DNA from: Aptenodytes patagonicus
Lineage: Eukaryota > Chordata > Aves > Sphenisciformes > Spheniscidae
NCBI RefSeq assembly: GCF_965638725.1
Contig: NC_134975.1
Coordinates: 1,500,179-1,564,178, forward strand
Direction of reading: 5' to 3'
Length of the DNA stretch: 64,000 bases
Below are positions 1 through 10,885 of this stretch, piece by piece. Position numbers and translations under genes: made by a program. The notes beneath the pieces are model-generated. The model was given only the letters and a program-made list of their open reading frames with translations, was not told the origin of the DNA and searched no databases. The first letter of the stretch is position 1. Each line of letters begins with the position of its first letter.

Positions 1-2582
1 TAAGGAATTGCTAGAGGAGAATCTTTGATCCACATTTGCCAAAAGTAATGTAAACTAGAGGGAGGCTCTGCTGAGGAGGACAGCTTTGTCAGCTCATGGA
101 TACCAGCGAGTGTTCCTAACCTTTGTAACTCTGTAAAGCTTTAACCTCATCATGAAAGTTCCCGATAGCAGCTGGGAGGATTGTTCTGCAGCCAATCAAA
201 TGGGCTCGGTATTTGTTAGCCTCAGTTAAATAAGCAAGAATTGATATTTTGGCCTTCTCTTCAGAAGAGCCGCTTGCCAGAATGGAGCGGTGCTGCTCCT
301 GGAGCATAGCAGACTGTATTTTCAAAAAGCTTATGTAAATTAGGGACTTTTTATCCTCTCGGAGTCCGTGGTGTCTTGCTATTAAGATGCATGACATCAG
401 GACTGGGTCTTACAGAATTGTATTGCGTGTCATTAAGTGTTTCTAGAACAAAGAGGAAGTAGCCCACGCTCCGTTTCAGGGGTATATTTCAGCCGTTGTG
501 TTAATAGGTCCATTCATCACTTTATCAGCCTGAATCTATGTAGTTTCTTAGCCCTTTTCACTTGGACCTCTGATTTCTGAACTGCCGTGTTACCATGTGT
601 GTCTTACGGTGTTTGCTAAAGTGAGTAACATCATCTGCCATACTCAGAGTTGCTTTTTACTTCTGATCACCTCCAGAAGTGTAGTAATCTCCCTAAAGTG
701 TTTCAGTTTCACTTTATCATACTTATTCCTTAAAATTACCGTCACCTTGAGCTAAATGCTAACCTCAGAGACGTAAGGTAGTGAGGCAGTGTTTATTTTT
801 ATAAAATAATGAATCATCTCCTGGATGTGTCTTGTCTCTTTTGCTTTGATGAAAAGTAAATTCAAGGAAGTGGGATCTGCCGGCTTTCGGTTCTTGAGCA
901 GGTGCCCACGCTGACAGGTATGCTGCGTCACAGGAGTGACCAGCAGCTGAGCTGAGTTAAGTTTTGAACTTGCTGAACTACATTGACAGTGAGAGTATGC
1001 GGGTGCAACAGGTTACCGGGTTTTCCCTCTAAGGTTTTTTTGTTGGAGAACAACTGCTCTGAAAACTAAGAAGGGAAACGTACATATGCCCTTTCACACT
1101 GAACTATTTCTGGTTCTTCTTTCTGTTTCCAGCTATATTCTTCTGCGAAGATTAACGAAAGGGGGAAAACTCTGTTGCTGTGTGGATTAGATCAGTTGTG
1201 CATGGGGGATTTTGAATCCCAAAGAGGGCCTTGTAAAAACTGTAATCTTTGTTTTTCCTTCTCTCGTGATTGTCTTGAACCTCTCCAGTGTTTGGAAGCT
1301 TTTTGTTACTGAATTTGGGCTTGTCCTTGCAGCAAATAGCTCTGGAACTAGGTGTGACCTTGGCAGAGGAATTATCTCTAAAGCTATTGCAACTGCTTCC
1401 TTATCCTTTTGCTTTATGTTTGAGGCCTGGTAGTAAGCCGCTCCTTAATTTCAGAATCCAGGAGGCTGGCCTCTGAAATATCAAACTTCCTTCTTTGTGA
1501 ATTTGTGATACATGAGCTAGGATTAATGGCTTTTGCCTTGCAAATTCAAGCAAGTGGCGTGAGCGGACTATTGTTCAACGTCTGAAGGAACCCGTTTGGA
1601 GGAAACTGTTTTAGTTAGTAGGACAATTTTTGCAAAAGCGTAGTTTTCTTGTCTATGTGGAAGGAGTTAGTTTTATCGTGGTAGAGCGAAAGCCACTACA
1701 ATGCTTATCCTCTGTGCTGTTGCTGGATTATTGGACTCCTTACCCAAACGCCTTTGAGCTTCTGAGCAGCTCTCAGAAAGGGACCTTGGAGGGCGCCATC
1801 TTTTGCTGTAGAAATAACTGTCTATCGATGTCAGGTTCCAGGCTGGAATCCAGCAGTTTCTCTTGTCTCATTGTTTACCCTCTTACTCTAATTATGGTCT
1901 TTGTTGCGCAGTCTCAAAGTGAGATGATCCTAGTCCCCCTCCCAGCAGGCTGTGATGGCGTATATGTTTGTCTTGGCGCTTCAAAATCTTCAATCTCCTT
2001 GGTTACAGGTTTAAGGAAATTATTAGCATACATTGATGTGTATAAGATGTAGGTAAACTCATGGGGAAATCAGGTAGTACTCAGGTAAGTTCATGAGGAA
2101 TCCTGGCATAGCATAGGTGATGCTTGGTTAGCATAGATGTCGCTAATTCAGTAAGTCATTAGTTTCTTCTCCTTGAAATATTTTTTTTTTTTACCTTCCT
2201 TTCTAGGAAGGGGTCTGGAGGAGGGAAAATTTCCCTTTCTGGTGAAAGGGGACTGGAGCATTATGACAGTCAAGTCTTTAAAAGCTTATGAGTTACCAGA
2301 GTCCTTGACGGCTAGCCGCTTCCTCTGCTGATGTTGTCGGATGTCAATAAAGAGAGGTTGAAGGCAACACTTCTAATGGAGGTAGAAATGCAATACTTGG
2401 AAAATACCAAGGATTTTCCTGTTTTGATTAATGAAAAAAATCACATAGGTGCTTAATAGCTGGTTAGACACTTGAGATGTGGAACTCTATAGAAAATCAC
2501 TAAATTCACCTATATTGTCTGGCTTGACTTCTAAAGCATCTTTGGATTCTGTTTCCTAATAAAAGTGTTCTGGTCTCTTCAG
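1..2582 (+). other. LARP4: LARP4 intron 1, 3' portion
   Basis: This is non-coding sequence before the first LARP4 exon in the window. Open frames here are short and do not resemble any family I know. I see no recognisable repeat, RNA gene or CpG-rich promoter, so the LARP4 start site lies further left. The 3' end has a polypyrimidine stretch running into a double acceptor at 2581-2585. Confidence 0.8.
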
Positions 2583-2730
2583 CAGGTAACATCGAAGGGT
2601 GCTGGCTTAAACCCTAACGCAAAAGTGTGGCAAGAAGTACCCCAAGGGAGTGGTGAGGCTGTGCCACCAACAAATGGCGCAGAGCACTCGTGGCAAGAAA
2701 CAGCGGCTGCACAAGGGACTCATACCGAGG
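2583..2730 (+). CDS. LARP4: LARP4 coding exon 2 (PAM2w motif)
   Basis: The exon reads QVTSKGAGLNPNAKVWQEV and continues to THTEG, equivalent to human residues about 7-56. It carries the variant PAM2 motif (LNPNAKVW, Trp replacing the usual Phe) with which LARP4 binds the MLLE domain of poly(A)-binding protein. The acceptor is CTTCAG or CTTCAGCAG, so the first codon (CAG, Gln) may be in or out. The donor is GAGG|GTGAG, leaving phase 1. The rest of the exon is low-complexity, rich in Gly, Ala and Thr, and less conserved. Confidence 0.95.
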
Positions 2731-4341
2731 GTGAGATGTCGCGGGCCCATGTTCAAACACTAGCCGTGATACGTCGTCCCTTGCTAGGTAGCGCTGAGCG
2801 TTCTCTGTAAGAGTTCAGCAGCGAGAAGAAACCTCTTGCTCTTGTCCTTGAGGTTGTTAGTGCTGATGTAGCAACAAGTATGAAATGAACGTGAGAAAGC
2901 AGTAGGCGGTTGATAGAGATTATGGGTCTGACCCGTGAGCTTTGGTTTAGGGATTCAAGAAGGTGTCCAGAGTTGCGCTGGGACAGAATACTTTGGCAGG
3001 TAACAGGATCCAAGGGGCCCGGTGATGACTGAGTAACGCGCTAAGAGGGAAACAAGATGCTAAATGTGTAGAAATGGATTAATGACTTGTGTTGTTCGCC
3101 ATTGCTGCACTTTAGTATACGCTTGACCCTGTGAACGGGAAGATAAGATCTGAGGGCCGCCTACAATCCTGGTGGGTCACTGAGGAGCTGCCGAGAACTG
3201 TTAGACAGTAGCGTTTGTACTGGAGTAGAAACTCCAAAGCATCTGTGGTTAGCTCCTTTCGGTTTAGTCTGTATTCCATTTCAGTCCCCATTTTCCACCC
3301 TTACCGCATGGTCAGTCCTGTCATCCGGAACTAAATATTCAAATGGTTTAACTCTTCTGATATGGCTAGATAGAGTTGATATGAAGCCAGTTGTATAGCT
3401 GAGGTTACTCAAAATACGGCAGAGGCCTGTTAAGCAGAAGATTCCCTGGAAAAAGGTTTGGGAAAAGTTAGGGATAAAGAAGGGAGGATTCGGTTTGTGT
3501 GGCCCTGTCAAAAGTTTCTGGTAAGTCAGCAGAAGTGAAGAGAGAGTACTAAGTTTGTGCATTGGCTGAGAGAAACTCATTTGTCTCTTCATAACAAAAT
3601 GAAGCAATCATGGCAGTGCTACGCTGCTGGAAAATTAAAGGCAATTTTTCCAAATACGTTGTTCTTGCTGTTAAGCAATTTCTAATGTAAGTAGTTGAAT
3701 AGTATCTCTTCACAAAGTATGTTTTTTAGCAGATTCATCATTAGCATGGAAAAGATCTAGCAGAGCAGTTGATTTTTTTGGACAATTTCCTTTGCCTGAC
3801 TGTTGGATTAAACTGAAGTTGCACTTGTTTCTATCTCAAGCAGCTGCGGTGAAGACTAAGCTGAGGTGTCCTGAACAAGAGATTGGCCAATTTCAATGTC
3901 ATTCCACTATGTTTTATAACAATCACTAGATGCTCCTGAGTCCTTTATGTAAATAAGAATCATGTAATGTGTTGAAGTGATGTAAGCTATTTTAGTGCTT
4001 TGTTTTTAGGAACCTCATTTAAATTTTTAAATTTCAGGTGGAAAGCCTGTTTTTTAGATCCTCTGCTACTTTTGGGGATCTTACAATTTCATGATCTTGT
4101 TATTTACTTATCCCTGAGACCCTAGTGCAAACCTGAAGATCTTTCTGAAATTGGAGAGGTAGAAAGTGCTATCCAATACAAAGTAGATGCTGAAAGTCTA
4201 AGAAACATGGACTAAGTCTAGACGCTTTCAGTTACGGCATTCTCGAGTATTCGTTTTAATGTCAGTAGCCAACATTTTTCAAATGGAAAATATTCTGAAG
4301 CTTACAGTAGGTTTTCTGTTGATGATGTGTTCTTTTGCCAG
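2731..4341 (+). other. LARP4: LARP4 intron 2
   Basis: This intron of about 1.6 kb contains the candidate box C/D RNA copy A at 3016-3158, described separately. The remainder has no gene or repeat I can support. The acceptor is TGCCAG at 4336-4341. Confidence 0.9.
3016..3158 (+). ncRNA. Candidate box C/D-type RNA, copy A (LARP4 intron 2)
   Basis: Seen directly: GGCCC (3016-3020), box C-like GTGATGA (3022-3028), CGCGCTAAGAG (3037-3047), an inverted repeat CTAAATGTGTAG / CTGCACTTTAG (3060-3071 with 3105-3115; one bulged T and one G.U pair), CGGGAAGAT (3135-3143), box D CTGA (3150-3153) and GGGCC (3154-3158). The last pairs perfectly with the first five bases to make a terminal stem. The same blocks recur in the same order at 10886-11111. 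Known of the class: vertebrate box C/D RNAs sit in introns, are released by splicing and exonuclease trimming, and guide 2'-O-methylation or processing of rRNA or snRNA. Inferred: this is a functional intron-encoded snoRNA or scaRNA. At 143 nt it is larger than a standard C/D snoRNA. I do not recognise the family and could not assign a target. Confidence 0.5.
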
Positions 4342-4500
4342 GTAACATAGAGATTTCGGAGGATAGCTGCAAGCAGTATGAAGTGATGTATTCCCCATCT
4401 TGTGAAGCCACAAGAAATGGCACAGGAGTTGATGAAGCATCTGCAAATGGAATTGTCCTAGCAACTGAAGATCTTGGATACCAAATCTATGAAGTGTCTG
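4342..4500 (+). CDS. LARP4: LARP4 coding exon 3
   Basis: The exon continues the frame with (G)NIEISEDSCKQYEVMYSPSC and ends at YQIYEVSG. Residues are about 56-108, in the acidic linker between PAM2w and the La motif. The pattern CKxYEVMYS.SCE.TRN matches human LARP4 closely. Borders are TGCCAG|G and CTG|GTGAGT, phase 1 at both ends, so skipping would keep the frame. Confidence 0.95.
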
Positions 4501-4835
4501 GTGAGTATTCAAGTCAGAATATCAGTGTCTGTAATCCTCTGAAGTCTGCCGCAGTTATGATGTGACTTGTAAATCCTGAGTAGGAACTTTGAAATGCTCC
4601 ATTCAATGCGTATTCAAGAAGATCCAAGCCATAGCACTTGGCCCAGTAGGTGAAAACCGTGGGATCCAAGTCATTTTGAGAACATGTGGTATGGTGGTCT
4701 TTAAGCATGCCTCGTGACCCTTTCCTCTTGGTCTTACCCAGAAGGATTCATTCTTTTACTGTTCAATGAAACGTGTTCTTGCGTTGTATTCTTAGCGTGA
4801 AACTGAGATCTGATGGTGCATGTGGTAACTTTTAG

Positions 4836-4911
4836 GTGAAGGCAGCTCCACTGTGTCCACAGAAGACATTAGAGAATGTTTGAAAAAACAACTTGAATTC
4901 TGCTTTTCACG
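4836..4911 (+). CDS. LARP4: LARP4 coding exon 4 (start of La motif)
   Basis: This 76-nt exon encodes (G)EGSSTVSTEDIRECLKKQ and then LEFCFSR, about residues 109-134. It opens the La motif: the Q-L-E-F-C-F-S helix corresponds to Q-I-E-Y-Y-F in genuine La protein. The Cys where La has a second Tyr is a known LARP4 peculiarity in the RNA 3'-end pocket. The acceptor is ACTTTTAG; the donor ACG|GTACAG is less than ideal. The Arg codon is split across the junction. Confidence 0.94.
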
Positions 4912-5459
4912 GTACAGTACAGTTAGTTCAACTTTGTATAAACCCTTTATTAAAGTCGTTGACAAAATTTTCCCTTTTTTGGCTTGATATGTGCTGTCAT
5001 CTTCATAAAAAATGTGAACTGTGAGTGAGAGAGTTCGTTGCGATATGAAACAAGATTTGCTAAAATGCTGTAGAAACCCTGTGGTGCCTTTCAGCTGTTT
5101 CAGTCCTGTCCATGCACCCTTGTCCTTTAATGAGAATTGAGTATGACAACAGTGCTTCCCAGTTGTAAGATGTTGAGATAATTTAGCAGTGTATTACCAG
5201 AAGAGGTCTCTTTGGCAAGATCCTTTTTGCAGACTAACATGCAGAGCGCTGTAACTTATCATTAAGTTTTTAAATTATCTTCTGCTTTGTGTTGATCTGC
5301 TAGGATTTTTTCCGGGAGAGAAAATCTGAGTACGCTTTGGCTAGAGTTAGCTGTGAATGGTATTGATGAATATTTAAGCCTGCGGTTATCCTGTTGTTTT
5401 GAGGCTTCTGTAAGTAAAGTTCAGAATTTTTATAAAATAGTGAACTTATGTCTTTTTAG

Positions 5460-5596
5460 TGAGAATCTTTCAAAGGATCTCTACTTGATGTCTCAAATGG
5501 ATAGTGATCAGTTTGTTCCAATATGGACAATTGCCAACATGGAAGGTATTAAGAAGCTGACAACTGATATGGACCTTATTCTTGAAGTTTTGAGAT
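5460..5596 (+). CDS. LARP4: LARP4 coding exon 5 (La motif)
   Basis: The exon encodes [18 protein letters not shown] and continues VPIWTIANM to DLILEVLR, about residues 134-179, the core of the La motif winged helix. It contains the ENL..D.YL and Q.D.D.FVPI signatures shared by all La-family proteins. The ANM segment has Met where La has Phe, as expected for LARP4. The acceptor is TTTTTAG and the donor is AGAT|GTAAGT. Confidence 0.96.
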
Positions 5597-6375
5597 GTAA
5601 GTCTGGCTGTTTGATGTCTGTGTTAGTAGAACAAAGAATCCTTCTTTGCTTTAGAGAAATGTATTAGTCTCTTAGCTGGTTATGGGATATTGCTCTGGTA
5701 AATGGTGACGGAAACCTCGTTCTGCTGAGATGTTTGAGTAAGTGGCTGTTCCAGACTCCTGAATTCTAGTTATGCTTTATAATAATCTGCCTAAATCTGC
5801 CCCAGTAAGAGGCTACTCTAACCTATTGCTAGCAGCGATAGTCTTATTCTGGGAGTAAACCTAGTCTTCTGATTCAGGGCAAAAGTTTACTAGAAACAAT
5901 AAAACTAGAAAAAGCTTATTAGAAAAAGTTAGCTAGAATTCTTCCGACATGCTGTCCTGTGCTGATCCTGCACATAGCTTCTCATGGACACGGTTGTAAG
6001 TGAACTTTTTAAGTCTTTATTCTGACTTGATTTCCTTCCTCTTATTCGAATTTTTCCTATTAGGGCTCTGTCTAGGAATGTTTTTATATCCTCTTACTTG
6101 AATTTGAGCTGGGAGAGAATTGAATTTGGGACTGAGTTTCTTAGCTATCTGAGCTGTAGATGGAGGCAACATCAGACAAACAGCAAAAATGTACTGAAGA
6201 TCTAACAGACTATAGCTGATAAAACAGTCCTTTACCCTGAATTCAAGGAATCTGGTTTCTTAAGCAGTCTGTCACAGTTCTTTGTTACAAGTTGGATAAT
6301 GGAGTCTAGTACTGCTGAGATGTTTTGCAGTGCACAATGTCCAATATTAAGCCAACTTTTATATTTTAATTCTAG

Positions 6376-6479
6376 CTTCTCCTATGGTACAAGTGGATGA
6401 GAGAGGGGAGAAAGTTAGACCAAATCACAAGCGATGTATTATCATTCTCCGTGAGATCCCTGAAACAACGCCTATAGAG
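6376..6479 (+). CDS. LARP4: LARP4 coding exon 6 (La motif to RRM)
   Basis: The exon encodes [20 protein letters not shown] and then [15 protein letters not shown], about residues 180-214. It finishes the La motif wing, crosses the short linker and gives the first beta strand of the RRM (CIIILREIP, the RNP2-like strand). The acceptor is TTCTAG and the donor is GAG|GTAAAT, ending in phase 0. Confidence 0.96.
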
Positions 6480-7525
6480 GTAAATAAATAGAAAAGAAAG
6501 AAATAAAAGCCTGTTGATATTTTTGGAAGGTATCTTCAACGGTGCTTCAAACAGCAACAGGAAGTGTTGCTTAAAAGGTCAACTGGTATTTAATTTGATT
6601 AAACACAGATATTTTTCTTGTAAACCACGTAAGTAACTTTTTTTTCTGCCTGGATGTATTGTCAAAAAAGCCAAAGCAAAAACTTGTTGTCATTGTTGTC
6701 CCTTCCCATTATTTACTAATGTATTAAAATGCTCTTAAGTAAACTTTTTTCCCACCAAAAATTGAGCTAGCTAGGCTTTTCTGGAAGGAAGTTTGAACTG
6801 GTCTCTTTTCAGATCCAAAAATAAAATCAGTCCAGGGCATAGCTTGGAATTCAGGCTGAATTTTTGTCACAGTGGTAACTTTACTTGAAGTCAGATGGTT
6901 GTTTTGGCAGCAAGAAATGTTGCTAAACATTTCTCATTCATTGTGACCCAGTGTGAGCTGAGCTCATTATGTTCGGAGAAGGGAGGATAATAAAATTCCT
7001 ACTGATATTTGGCTAACAGAATGATTTAGTTCTTTGTTTTTTAAAGTTGTAACACAGGGTGTTTGTCTACTAGCATTTTTAATTAGTTCTTCTAATGCAA
7101 ATGCTGAACAGCTGCTTTGCCCTCTCTTCAAAATCTGATTATTGCAAAGCCGTCAGGTTGCCTTGATTTAGAAATATTTCTTAGAATCATTCTTGTCTAG
7201 ATGACTTTTCTGATCTGAAGCTGTGTTTTTGCTACCTCTTTCATATAGAAATATCAGCAGTTCTACACTGATCTTGATTTTCTTACCAGATGGGCCTGCT
7301 GCTTTTTATCTGGGGAGCTCAGTAGGCTGGGCTAGTATTCTTGGGTTCAGAAACAGGTAGAGGATAATTTGGTGTCTGGCAGACCTGTCAAGGGAATAAA
7401 AGAACATCCCTGATCAAGGGAAAATTGCAGCTGAGGAGCTGGCGTGTAAACTTTTGTTGGTTTAGTGTTCAATTTACAGCTTAGAGCTAGGTCATCTTAA
7501 CTGCCTGATGTCTTCTCTCCCCTAG

Positions 7526-7636
7526 GAGGTTAAGGCTCTGTTTAAAAATGAAAACTGCCCCAAAGTGATAAGCTGTGAGTTTGCTCACAACAACAACTGG
7601 TACGTTACATTCCAGTCAGATACAGATGCGCAACAG
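7526..7636 (+). CDS. LARP4: LARP4 coding exon 7 (RRM)
   Basis: The exon encodes [20 protein letters not shown] and then [17 protein letters not shown], about residues 215-251: helix 1, strand 2 and the RNP1-like strand 3 (WYVTF) of the RRM. Length 111 nt, phase 0 at both ends. The acceptor is CCCCTAG and the donor is CAG|GTAAGG. Confidence 0.97.
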
Positions 7637-8022
7637 GTAAGGCTGCCTTCGACTGTTAATGACATCTCAATTTTGTTACTAATACTTCCCCTGCTCAAGA
7701 GAATTGCACGTGTGCTTCCTGCAGCTAAAAGAAATGTTTATTTATTGATCCCCCTTTTGTTATTTTAAGAGGTTATTGGCAAATTCTAGTTAATAGAGAA
7801 AAAGGCTGAGAGGTGGTAGGGTTATAATTCCCTTGTCTGCCTCTTGCCTCAGTACTCTCTGCCCATAACTGACATCTCCTATCCTGAATTTGAAGTGTTA
7901 ATGAATTTAGCTGGGCTAACAGGGAACCACATTGCTACATGTTCATGTTAAATCATGTAATATCCTTTGAGAAGTACAATTTTATCAACATACTCTAATG
8001 TTAATCTTTTTTGTATCTGCAG

Positions 8023-8076
8023 GCGTTTAAATACTTAAGGGAAGAAGTGAAAACCTTTCAGGGCAAGCCAGTAATG
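8023..8076 (+). CDS. LARP4: LARP4 coding exon 8 (RRM)
   Basis: This 54-nt exon encodes AFKYLREEVKTFQGKPVM, about residues 252-269, the second RRM helix and the following loop. It is symmetric (phase 0). The acceptor is TCTGCAG and the donor is ATG|GTAAGG. It matches human LARP4 at all but one position I can recall (Val for Ile before the final Met). Confidence 0.96.
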
Positions 8077-8729
8077 GTAAGGCTGCTTTATACGAGGCTT
8101 CTGTTTGAATTGAATTATATATTGTTTCTATTTGAATGATAGTGTGCATTTGGCGGGGGGAACTAAGGAATTAGCAGTGGGATAGTTCATAACACTTGCT
8201 CTGTAGGCTGTTAACTTGAATGAGGTCATGGGTAGCTCTGAAAAATTACAGTTCAGTGGCTGCTGGTTATTCACAGTGCTGCTTCCCATGAGGTGTGAAA
8301 TACATTCCTGTTTTGTCTTTCCTTTTCCACTTTCCTCAGAATCTGGGTCTGCAGAACTCAGGAGAGGGACTCTTGCCATCATGAGTATCTAGCTTGAGTT
8401 AGCTGCTCTACAAATAAGGCTGAAGCAAGCTGTTTGTACTGCGAGAGGAACTGTCAAAATCGGAGTCTGGACAGTTACTGCCGTAGAAAGCAGTGTTTGT
8501 CTTAAACTTGGCAGATTCTCTACCTAAAGCCGCATGTGTGTCCTTTCCTTTAGCACACTGTAAGAATGTAATCTGTATTGATTTTTATCAGTTTTTATTT
8601 GTCAGCAGTAATCAACCTACTTCCTCTTCGCGTCCCTTCTGTTACCATTTCAGCGGGCAAGAAAGATTCCATGTTCTGCTTCTCCTTTTCTCCCAGCTAA
8701 CGTACGTGATGTGATCTGATATCTTGCAG

Positions 8730-8939
8730 GCAAGGATAAAAGCCATCAACACGTTTTTTGCTAAGAATGGTTACCGGGTAGTGGATTCCAGTGTCTATAC
8801 TCAACCAGTTCAAACACAAGCACAGTTTGCCTCGCCACTGTTTATGCAGCCTGTATATAGTCCTCAGCAGTACTCTATTTACAGCATTGTGCCTCAGACG
8901 TGGTCTCCAAATCCTGCACCTTACTTTGAAACACCACTG
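8730..8939 (+). CDS. LARP4: LARP4 coding exon 9 (end of RRM, Tyr/Gln/Pro region)
   Basis: The exon encodes ARIKAINTFFAKNGYRVVDS and continues to PAPYFETPL, about residues 270-339. The first part is RRM strand 4 and its helical extension. The rest is low-complexity, rich in Gln, Pro, Tyr and Ser, with QTQAQFASPLFMQPVYSPQQ and SIVPQTWSPNP, as in the mammalian protein. The acceptor is CTTGCAG, the donor is CTG|GTAAGT, and the exon is 210 nt and symmetric. Confidence 0.96.
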
Positions 8940-9428
8940 GTAAGTAACAGCTGATGGAAATGAGGGGAGATAGCCCAAAACGTCAGTAATAACTTGGTTA
9001 ACAAATCAATAGGGTTAGTGGGCTTTTCAGCTGTAGAATGGGCAGGTTTTCCAGTCAGATCCCTGTTTTATGATACTTCGTGTTATGTCGCGGACCTGAT
9101 AAAGCAAGACTGTCAGAAAGGCTGTGTCTCGCCATCGGCTGCCATTTATTTCAAGAAATTTTGGTGTGAAACCCCGTTATCCAGTAGCTAGTGTTACTGG
9201 AAGGGCTTTGTAGCTCTCCAGGAACAGGAGGACTGATGCTGAAGTAGATGTGCAGACTGTTAACCTGGTGGGGTTTTCTCTTTAGTAGTAAGTTTACAAC
9301 ATGCTAGATACAGTAGCCCAGCGTAAAAGTACAAACAGACTAGACGAATAACTGCCGAAGCTGATCTCATAAAACTGCAATCGTTTTTCTTTTTAGTTCA
9401 GCCATTGAGACTGTTCTGTCTGTTGCAG

Positions 9429-9532
9429 GCCCCCTTTCCTAACGGTGGATTTGTGAATGGCTTTAATACACCAGGATCATATAAAACAAATGCTGCTTCT
9501 TTGAGTATAGGTCGCCCATTCCATAGAAATCG
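9429..9532 (+). CDS. LARP4: LARP4 coding exon 10
   Basis: The exon encodes APFPNGGFVNGFNTPGSYKT and then NAASLSIGRPFHRNR, about residues 340-373, in the disordered region after the RRM. It aligns with human APFPNGSFVNGFNSPGSYKT. The acceptor is GTTGCAG, the donor is TCG|GTAAGA, and the last Arg codon is split. Confidence 0.95.
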
Positions 9533-10885
9533 GTAAGATAGCTCTGTCAGTTGTTTGCTCTCTGAGAACTTACAGTATTGAGATCCTGACGTGTTCCTTG
9601 CACTTGTAAAATGCAGTGCCTTCTGATGGGACTAGGTTGCCTATTTTGTTTATCAAATATGTATGACGTTTTTCAACTTGATTTATAAAATAAAATCAAG
9701 GTGGCAGCTTAAGATCCTAAAATAATGGACATAATGTGCTGGAGAGAGCAAAGGTAACTCCTTTAACAGCCTCAGAGGAATTTCTGCAGACAAATAAATG
9801 ACATCCTCTTAAGGTAATACTTCTAATTATGTTTGTTACACGCAGATTATAAACTCCTGCAGCACAAACGTAAGCTTTTCCTGTTGTGTGATTAGTCTTG
9901 CAGAGAGCCATTCAGTTTATGCAGCTGAGAGTTGCATGCCCTGACTGCTGTATGCTAAAACCGCTTGATGCTGAGTCTGTTACTGTAATTTATTTGCTTT
10001 ATCCCCATCTTTCCTGATAACTGTAAGGACTCAGATATAAACACTGGGGAGGAGGACACAGCTTTATATTTGCTGGAACAGTACTCTGTAAACACAATGG
10101 AGTAGTAATCTGTTTGTATGGGTGGAAATTGTTTTATTTGCAAGCTCTTTCACTGTATTCAGCATGCGGGCTGGTAGCATGGGAATTGCTTTTTATACTG
10201 TTTGAGAAATCGGTTGACAACTGCCAGTACCATAAGTGGTTTTGTGATGCAGTTAAGGTTTGTGGCTGTTGGCAGAAGGTGAACTTTGGAATTTGGTCTG
10301 TGGTGACTCAGCAGAGTCTTAATACAGGCTGTGAAGCTGGTAGTATGACTCTACTTGGAAGACGGGGCAGCTGCTTCAGTTACAGCTGCTCAGCTATCAA
10401 TTAAGATCTTTTTAAAAAGGGTTGAGGGGGGTTTTTTTGCCTTAAATTGTCCCCAAACTTAAAGCCTTTAAAAGTCTCACGTATATGGATCCTCTCAGAA
10501 GTATGGAGGCTGAAACTGTACAAGAATAGTATGTACTCAAATATTAACATCTTGAAATGCCCACGCGGTCACTGCTGCCTTGTAGAAAACACCTGTATAA
10601 TCCTTAAGCTTTTAAAACTTTTGGTTATGTTAAGACTTTCATTTGTGAAACTTCAGTCATTGTGAAGTTACAGCTTTAGGGTCAAGTGTGTACAGGTTCT
10701 GCTGGTCTGTCTTGGTTGTCTTATCTTTCCTGCCAATCTTGCTCAGCCTTTGTGCTAGTACAAAGTTCTGTTTTTGCGGTAATAAATCTTCATATTCTGG
10801 AAGCAAATGTTAGTTATGCTTCAGCAGGATTCCTTCGCAAACAGGAGACTGCTAAGGTAACAGCGAGGCACAGCCTGGAAGGTTT

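Noticed and set aside
2565..2582. A GTG-initiated extension upstream of LARP4 exon 2
   Set aside because: These bases are the polypyrimidine tract and acceptor of intron 1. The true N-terminus (MLLFVE-like in human) comes from an exon outside the window.
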